Shown one piece after another: positions 59,105 through 64,000 of a stretch of DNA of 64,000 nt (the stretch's first letter is position 1; each line of letters opens with the position of its first letter). This stretch comes from CAZAQK01 sp964535825 (lineage in GTDB: Bacteria > Pseudomonadota > Alphaproteobacteria > Rickettsiales > SXRF01): positions 1 through 64,000 of the forward strand of contig CAZHUC010000002.1 of the NCBI GenBank assembly GCA_964535825.1, read 5' to 3'. The notes under the pieces were generated by a model. It was not told where the DNA came from and made no database searches. It worked only from the letters and a program-made list of their open reading frames with translations. The position numbers and the translations under genes are program-made.

Positions 59105-59332
59105 ATGAAAACAGTTCTGCATATCTTTGTGCGCATATACCAGCTATGCATCTCACCGGTGCTGGGCACGCATTGTCGTTTTGTGCCAAGCTGTTCCTGC
59201 TATGCACATGAGGCGCTTGAAAAACACGGCGCGATAAAAGGCAGCCTGCTTTCAGTCTGGCGCGTACTACGCTGCAATCCTTTTGTTGCCGCTTCATATG
59301 ATCCCGTTCCCGACCACAAATCACAGATATAA
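59105..59332 (+). CDS. yidD: Membrane protein insertion efficiency factor YidD
   Basis: A 75-residue protein with an N-terminal amphipathic or membrane-bound helix and the conserved YQLCISPVLGTHCRFVPSCSCYAHEAL, containing the paired cysteines of the family. It helps YidC insert inner-membrane proteins. The ATG at 59105 gives the normal YidD length; the open frame upstream covers rnpA and is a shadow. It is followed after 3 bp by yidC. Confidence 0.93.
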   Translation: MKTVLHIFVRIYQLCISPVLGTHCRFVPSCSCYAHEALEKHGAIKGSLLSVWRVLRCNPFVAASYDPVPDHKSQI

Positions 59333-59335
59333 TCC

Positions 59336-61090
59336 ATGCAACAACATACCGATCACACCCGAATTTTTTATACGCTCTTTCTGGCCGCCGCTATCCTGCT
59401 TGGCTGGCAGGCAATGGTTGAGCATCCACGCCGCCAACAACTGGCTGCCATGCATGCCAAACAGGCAGAAGAACAAGCAAAGATCAAAGCCCGGGAAGAA
59501 AAAGCACAGACGCTCAGAGATACTAGTGGCAGCAGCTCGAGTGCCTTACTGACGCGTAAAGAACGACTGGCCCTTTCCCCGCGTGTGACATTCGCCACGG
59601 AAAAACTGCAGGGTTCGATCGCTCTGAAAGGCGCGCGCTTTGATGATCTGGTCATGCCGAAATACCGCGTTGAACTGGCGGAGACCAGCCCTGCAGTAAC
59701 ATTGTTCTCACCCAATGGGGACATACAGGCATATTTTGCACAAGCTGGCTGGATCTCGGCTGATAACAAAACACAAGTGCCAGACCAGAACAGCCTTTGG
59801 CAAGCGGACAAGCAGTCCATTTCTGCCAATAAGACCGTGACACTTCGTTGGACCAATAACGCGAATGTTACGTTTATCATCATCGTATCGCTTGATGAGA
59901 ACTACATGTTCCAGATCAATCAGCGCGTGGAGAATGGTTCGGGCGCGCTTATTAGTGTGACGCCTTATGCCTATATCAACCGCCAACACGAAGAAGATTC
60001 GAACATCCAGCATTATGCGATATTGCATGAAGGCCCGCTGGGAGTAATGCAGGATGCGCTGGAAGAAATAGGATATGAAGACCTGCGCAAGGAAAAGAAA
60101 ACCTTCAGCGATGCATCCGGCTGGATGGGTATCACTGATAAATACTGGCTCTCTGCCCTTATCCCAAATGAGAAGGGCTACAATGTAACTTATAGCCATT
60201 ACACGAAGGATAAGCATAACCGTTACCAGGTGGATTATGTGTCAAAAGCCCAGCAGATACAATCCGGTGGGCATGCTGAAAGCAGCCTGCGTTTATTTGC
60301 AGGTGCAAAAGAGATTCGCGTGATCGATGCGTATGCCAATGGTGATGTGAAACACCCGCCCATTCCGCTGTTCGACCGCGCCGTGGATTTCGGTGTGCTC
60401 TACTTCCTCACCAAGCCGATGTTCCTGATGCTCAACTTCTTCTTCACGCACACGGGCAACTTCGGTATCGCCATCTTGCTGCTTACCATCATCGTGAAAC
60501 TGATGATGTTCCCACTGGCTAACAAATCCTACAAAGCATCTGCACAGATGCGCAAGCTCCAGCCAGAGATGCAGAAACTGCGCGACCGTTATGGCGATGA
60601 CCAGATCCGCATGCAGCAGGAGATCATGGCCATGTATAAACGCGAGAAGGTAAATCCTGCCGCTGGCTGCTTGCCTCTGCTCGTCCAGATGCCTGTATTC
60701 TTTGCGCTCTATAAAGTATTGTTCGTGACTATTGAGATGCGCCATGCACCATTCTTTGGCTGGCTCAAGGATCTCTCCGTGATCGATCCGTCTAATATCT
60801 TCACGCTGTTTGGTATCCTCGACTGGAATCACCCCAGCTGGATGCATCTTGGTATCTTGCCGATACTCATGTGCGCCACCATGGTGATACAGATGAAGCA
60901 GCAGCCTAAACCGACCGATCCGATCCAGGCAAAGATGATCGCATTCATGCCGTATTTCTTCCTGTTCATCTTTGCAAGTTTCCCGGCAGGACTGGTGCTC
61001 TATTGGGTATGGAGCAACATGCTTTCTATTCTCCAGCAGCATGTGATCTCGAAGAAGTATGGCGGTAAGCAGAACAAGGAAAAAGCGTGA
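59336..61090 (+). CDS. yidC: Membrane protein insertase YidC
   Basis: A 584-residue insertase. N-terminal membrane helix (about 10-27), large periplasmic domain (about 60-330), then five transmembrane segments from about 350 with GNFGIAILLLTIIVKLMMFPL, the cytoplasmic helical hairpin and the conserved Arg in this region, and PAAGCLPLLVQMPVFFALYKVL. The C-terminus is charged. Inserts and folds inner-membrane proteins with or without SecYEG. Stop overlaps the engB start (GTGA). Confidence 0.97.
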   Translation: MQQHTDHTRIFYTLFLAAAILLGWQAMVEHPRRQQLAAMHAKQAEEQAKIKAREEKAQTLRDTSGSSSSALLTRKERLALSPRVTFATEKLQGSIALKGARFDDLVMPKYRVELAETSPAVTLFSPNGDIQAYFAQAGWISADNKTQVPDQNSLWQADKQSISANKTVTLRWTNNANVTFIIIVSLDENYMFQINQRVENGSGALISVTPYAYINRQHEEDSNIQHYAILHEGPLGVMQDALEEIGYEDLRKEKKTFSDASGWMGITDKYWLSALIPNEKGYNVTYSHYTKDKHNRYQVDYVSKAQQIQSGGHAESSLRLFAGAKEIRVIDAYANGDVKHPPIPLFDRAVDFGVLYFLTKPMFLMLNFFFTHTGNFGIAILLLTIIVKLMMFPLANKSYKASAQMRKLQPEMQKLRDRYGDDQIRMQQEIMAMYKREKVNPAAGCLPLLVQMPVFFALYKVLFVTIEMRHAPFFGWLKDLSVIDPSNIFTLFGILDWNHPSWMHLGILPILMCATMVIQMKQQPKPTDPIQAKMIAFMPYFFLFIFASFPAGLVLYWVWSNMLSILQQHVISKKYGGKQNKEKA

Positions 61091-61698
61091 GCCTGTTTCG
61101 CAGCCCATGCCGCTTTGTCGCCGGTGCGAATAATGTTGATGCACTCCCACCTTGCACGCATCCTGAGATAGCTTTCATTGGTCGCTCCAATGTTGGAAAA
61201 TCAAGTGTCATCAATGCATTGGTAGGTCAGAAAGCATTGGCGCGCACCTCGCAAACCCCCGGCCGCACGCAGCAGCTGAATTTCTTCCTGCTGGATGAAC
61301 GGCTGATGATGGTGGATATGCCAGGCTATGGCCATGCCAGCGTTTCCAAGAAAGAAAAACGCCAATGGAGCAGCCTTACAAAGAATTACCTGCTCGGTCG
61401 CCAGAGCCTGAAACGCATCTGCCTGCTTATCGATAGCCGCCGCGGCGTCATGGAAATAGACGATGATTTCATGGACCTGCTGGATGAAACCGCCGTGTCA
61501 TACCAAATCGTCTTGACCAAGGCCGATACGCTAAAGCCAAAAGAAGTAGAGGATGTATTGCAAAACGTGCACAAGGCATTAAAATCGCACGCGGCTGCTC
61601 ATCCGAACATATTGGTTACCAGTTCGGTTGACAAGCAAGGTATTGAAGCATTACAGGAAGAATTGGCAGCATTTGCCCTACATAGGACCGCACCATGA
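61087..61698 (+). CDS. engB: Ribosome biogenesis GTPase EngB (YihA/YsxC)
   Basis: A 203-residue GTPase for 50S assembly. G1 IGRSNVGKSSVINAL, G3 MVDMPGYGHASVSK, G4 LTKADTLK and the preceding G2 threonine (TSQTPGRTQQLNFF) are all present. Starts with GTG overlapping yidC's stop. The four-base overlap with argB (ATGA) continues the chain. Confidence 0.96.
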   Translation: MSLFRSPCRFVAGANNVDALPPCTHPEIAFIGRSNVGKSSVINALVGQKALARTSQTPGRTQQLNFFLLDERLMMVDMPGYGHASVSKKEKRQWSSLTKNYLLGRQSLKRICLLIDSRRGVMEIDDDFMDLLDETAVSYQIVLTKADTLKPKEVEDVLQNVHKALKSHAAAHPNILVTSSVDKQGIEALQEELAAFALHRTAP

Positions 61699-62603
61699 AA
61701 ACACGGCAACTTAAAACTCAGGATGCATGGCTTAAAACCGTTTCCACACTTTCGGAAGCCTTGCCATATATGCGCCAGTTCGCTGATGAAACGTTCGTCA
61801 TTAAATATGGTGGTCATGCCATGGGTGATGCAGCGCTTTCACGCCAGTTCGCAGAAGATATCGTACTGCTCAAGCAGGTCGGCATCAACCCGATCGTTGT
61901 GCATGGTGGTGGCCCGCAGATCGGCAAAATGCTGGAGCGCCTGAAGATACAAAGTTCTTTCATCGATGGGTTGCGTGTCACCGATGCTGCAACCGTTGAG
62001 ATCGTGGAAATGGTACTCTCCGGCTCGATCAACAAACAGATCGTCAGCGAGATCAATGCGGCAGGCGGCATGGCCATTGGTATCTCTGGTAAGGATGGAC
62101 ACCTCATCGAAGCGCGTAAATTGCGCCGCCACGCTAAAGATCCCGATTCCAATATTGAGAAGATCCTCGATCTGGGTTTCGTGGGTGAACCGGTGCGCAT
62201 CAACCCCACCATCATTCAGGAATTCGCGGAATCGAATATCATTCCGGTCATTGCGCCTATCGGCGTTGGCCCGAACGGCGAAACCTTCAACATCAATGCA
62301 GATACCGCCGCTGGCGCGATCGCTGCTGCGCTTGCCGCAGCAAAGCTCATGATACTCACGGATGTACCAGGCGTACTCAATAAAGATAAGGAACTTATCA
62401 GCGAACTCACCATCAGCGAAGCGCACAAGCTTTCAAAAGATGGGGTGATCACCGGCGGCATGATCCCCAAAATGGAAACCTGTATTCACGCGTTGGAGAA
62501 TGACGTGGAGGCGGCGCATATCTTAGATGGCCGCCTGGCGCACGTCTTATTACTTGAAACCTTCACCAAATACGGTGCAGGTACGATGATCTACCGCGAT
62601 TAG
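61695..62603 (+). CDS. argB: Acetylglutamate kinase
   Basis: Second enzyme of arginine synthesis, phosphorylating N-acetylglutamate. Amino-acid kinase fold of 302 residues, with FVIKYGGHAM near the N-terminus, VVHGGGPQI (about 70-78) and LTDVPGVLN followed by GGMIPKMETC. It ends the rpmH cluster and its stop overlaps the TadG-like gene's stop by 3 bp. Confidence 0.96.
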   Translation: MKTRQLKTQDAWLKTVSTLSEALPYMRQFADETFVIKYGGHAMGDAALSRQFAEDIVLLKQVGINPIVVHGGGPQIGKMLERLKIQSSFIDGLRVTDAATVEIVEMVLSGSINKQIVSEINAAGGMAIGISGKDGHLIEARKLRRHAKDPDSNIEKILDLGFVGEPVRINPTIIQEFAESNIIPVIAPIGVGPNGETFNINADTAAGAIAAALAAAKLMILTDVPGVLNKDKELISELTISEAHKLSKDGVITGGMIPKMETCIHALENDVEAAHILDGRLAHVLLLETFTKYGAGTMIYRD

Positions 62604-64000
62604 CGCACCAGCTGTACGCCCAGCGCCTGCACGATCATAATAGCCAGATTCTCGAATATTGGCCGCAGACCGCTAGATACGTTGGTATAGAACGCGAGCT
62701 CAGGACGGGAAGCACATGATGTGAGCAACGCCTGGTTCGCCGCACCCAACCCAACCGTGATAACGGTGATGCCCCTAGCTTTTGCTGCCGTACACATGGC
62801 AAGCGTTGACACGTCATCGTGCGATGTTGTCGGGTCTTGCCCCGCATAAACAGTGTTCGCACCGTCTGTCATCAATATCAGGAACCCCAGCCTGGTTTCA
62901 TTGTATTGATTAGGCAAGTTGAAACCTGCCGGACCTAATAGATTATCCCATTCCGGAGAAAGCGCACGATATCCCCAACCTAAACCGGTATTGATACGCG
63001 TACACCCTTCCGCAACCAGACCATTGATCTGAGTGAGCATGGGGGTTTTATGCTTGTTATAGAAAGTTGCCACCTGCTGGTTGCCTGCTTCCTGATCCCA
63101 ACACCAGTACGCAGGTGTACCAAAGCCTGGAGTGAACGGTATGGCAGCTGTCCCCATTTGTGCCTGCGGTGTACGGAATCGACGTCTTTCTGTATTAGGC
63201 TGCTGATCCGTAATGTCATCATATGTAGGATCCATCGGGAAATCCGGATTTCGATTCGCAAGGTATGCTTTGTTTACGATACCAACCTGCCAGTCATAGC
63301 GTGGCTGCCATGGCGCTTGCACCCAGTTCCTCATGTTCGGATACTGCGCAGGATTAAATGCAACAGAGGTGGAATATGGGATGATGTTCACCCAAATGAA
63401 ACTCATAAATTCATTGCCACCGGCCAGAATATTTATCAGTTCAGATGAGGCGGCCTTCAGGTCAGCTATCGGCTGCCCTGCCATAGAGCCTGTCGTATCC
63501 AGTACAAGTGAGATGAATGCTTTGCGTTGTGTTTCCTCAGTATTATTGACCGCTGATGCACGCGCAGTAATGATCTCATAATCATCACCGAATATTTTCC
63601 TCACATGGTTAGGGCTTCTGACCTTTACTTCAGCCGTGTAGACACCATTATTTAGTATCTCATCTTGTGTCGGCTTGTTGAACGCATCATCTTTACTCAT
63701 GGTATCGGAGATCATATCGGCAGTGACCTGCACCTCCATAACCGTCGTCCCCATATACCATCCGTCGCCTCCGTTAGATAAACGTGGGTAGTTGGCATGG
63801 AACAGGCGTGTAAATTCAGCTTCTACATCAGGTATCTCACGGACGGACTTCATTGCGCCAAGCAGCGCCACATCTACAGATGCTTGCAATTGATGTCGTA
63901 CGGCATAATGCACGGCGATGTCGACCGCGAGGCCTACCGCCATAAGGATGGTCATGAATGCAAGGCCGAACACTAATGACACGGCACCTGCTACAGACTT
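62600..64000 (-). CDS. TadG-like pilus assembly protein with von Willebrand A domain, 5' part missing
   Basis: The open frame reaches the window edge, so at least the first residues are missing. It has one N-terminal membrane helix (VSLVFGLAFMTILMAVGLAVD, near the start) followed by a periplasmic part. The VWA metal site is present as LVLDTTGSMAGQP (about residue 160 of the visible part) with the later LMTDGANTVY. Such TadG-type proteins belong to the Flp/Tad pilus system, though only this gene is visible. It converges with argB. Confidence 0.85.
   Translation of the reverse strand, partial: KSVAGAVSLVFGLAFMTILMAVGLAVDIAVHYAVRHQLQASVDVALLGAMKSVREIPDVEAEFTRLFHANYPRLSNGGDGWYMGTTVMEVQVTADMISDTMSKDDAFNKPTQDEILNNGVYTAEVKVRSPNHVRKIFGDDYEIITARASAVNNTEETQRKAFISLVLDTTGSMAGQPIADLKAASSELINILAGGNEFMSFIWVNIIPYSTSVAFNPAQYPNMRNWVQAPWQPRYDWQVGIVNKAYLANRNPDFPMDPTYDDITDQQPNTERRRFRTPQAQMGTAAIPFTPGFGTPAYWCWDQEAGNQQVATFYNKHKTPMLTQINGLVAEGCTRINTGLGWGYRALSPEWDNLLGPAGFNLPNQYNETRLGFLILMTDGANTVYAGQDPTTSHDDVSTLAMCTAAKARGITVITVGLGAANQALLTSCASRPELAFYTNVSSGLRPIFENLAIMIVQALGVQLVR

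Noticed and set aside
60293..61150. Minus-strand ORF of 285 codons over yidC
   Set aside because: Antisense to a confidently identified gene; sequence is His/Glu-rich shadow with no domain.
1..64000. CRISPR arrays, defence systems, prophage, insertion sequences, or rRNA operons
   Set aside because: None found: no regular repeat-spacer pattern, no transposase or phage-type genes, and no conserved rRNA sequence were seen.

Overview
This window is a 64 kb piece of a bacterial chromosome that reads as Alphaproteobacteria. The main evidence is gene order: a DUF1476 (F1-ATPase zeta-inhibitor-like) gene divergent from purC-purS-purQ; prs-rplY-pth-ychF; surf1-thrC-M16 peptidase; ubiA-rsmE-gshA; carA/carB-greA; trxB-lysR; and rpmH-rnpA-yidD-yidC-engB-argB. 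Phasin and an intracellular polyhydroxyalkanoate (PHA) depolymerase point to storage of PHA, and ppk-ppx point to polyphosphate storage. Base composition looks moderate and even throughout. I see no transposase, integrase, phage gene, rRNA or CRISPR array. The exact order or family cannot be fixed from the sequence alone; a deep-branching lineage is my inference.

Layout: 1-3.5 kb holds purine synthesis genes (the 3' part of purL facing purC-purS-purQ, with two unknown ORFs between). 3.6-8.4 kb holds DUF1476, a TerB/J-domain protein, an unknown gene, a DMT exporter, an AmpD-type amidase and RNase P RNA. 8.4-15 kb holds a SixA-like phosphatase, ppk-ppx, a sulfotransferase and an asparaginase-like enzyme. 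15-20.4 kb holds hldD, ubiK, a YbjN protein, proC, phasin and uvrC. A 401-bp AT-rich gap follows. 20.7-28.9 kb holds a Kef-type antiporter, prs, rplY, pth, an unknown gene, ychF, a two-domain FKBP and an aminotransferase. 28.9-32.2 kb holds lysR, trxB, a possible von Willebrand A-like gene and a peroxiredoxin. 32.2-38.6 kb holds surf1, thrC, an M16 peptidase, gshA, rsmE and ubiA. 38.7-43.1 kb is the most unusual part: an intact EAL phosphodiesterase, two tandem paralogues of unknown function, tRNA-Thr(TGT) with a duplicated 3' remnant and an inverted anticodon-arm copy, a gene behind a textbook sigma-54 promoter, and a divergent EAL protein. 43.2-56.1 kb holds an ABC exporter, cyaY, phaZ, two paralogous multi-spanning membrane proteins interleaved with carA and carB, greA and an LhgO-like oxidase. 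56.1-64 kb holds panB, a sensor kinase, the rpmH-to-argB cluster and the start-truncated end of a TadG-like protein.

Most genes are housekeeping and confidently named. The best leads for something undescribed are: (i) a compact minus-strand RNA candidate at about 28,884-28,977 with two GNRA-loop hairpins, an exposed anti-Shine-Dalgarno CCUCCC and a strong terminator; (ii) the tRNA-Thr duplication/inversion next to the sigma-54 promoter; (iii) the paralogous membrane proteins woven into the carbamoyl-phosphate synthetase operon; and (iv) the tandem unknown paralogues at 40.1-41.1 kb. No clearly new multi-gene system (defence, secretion or biosynthetic) could be identified.
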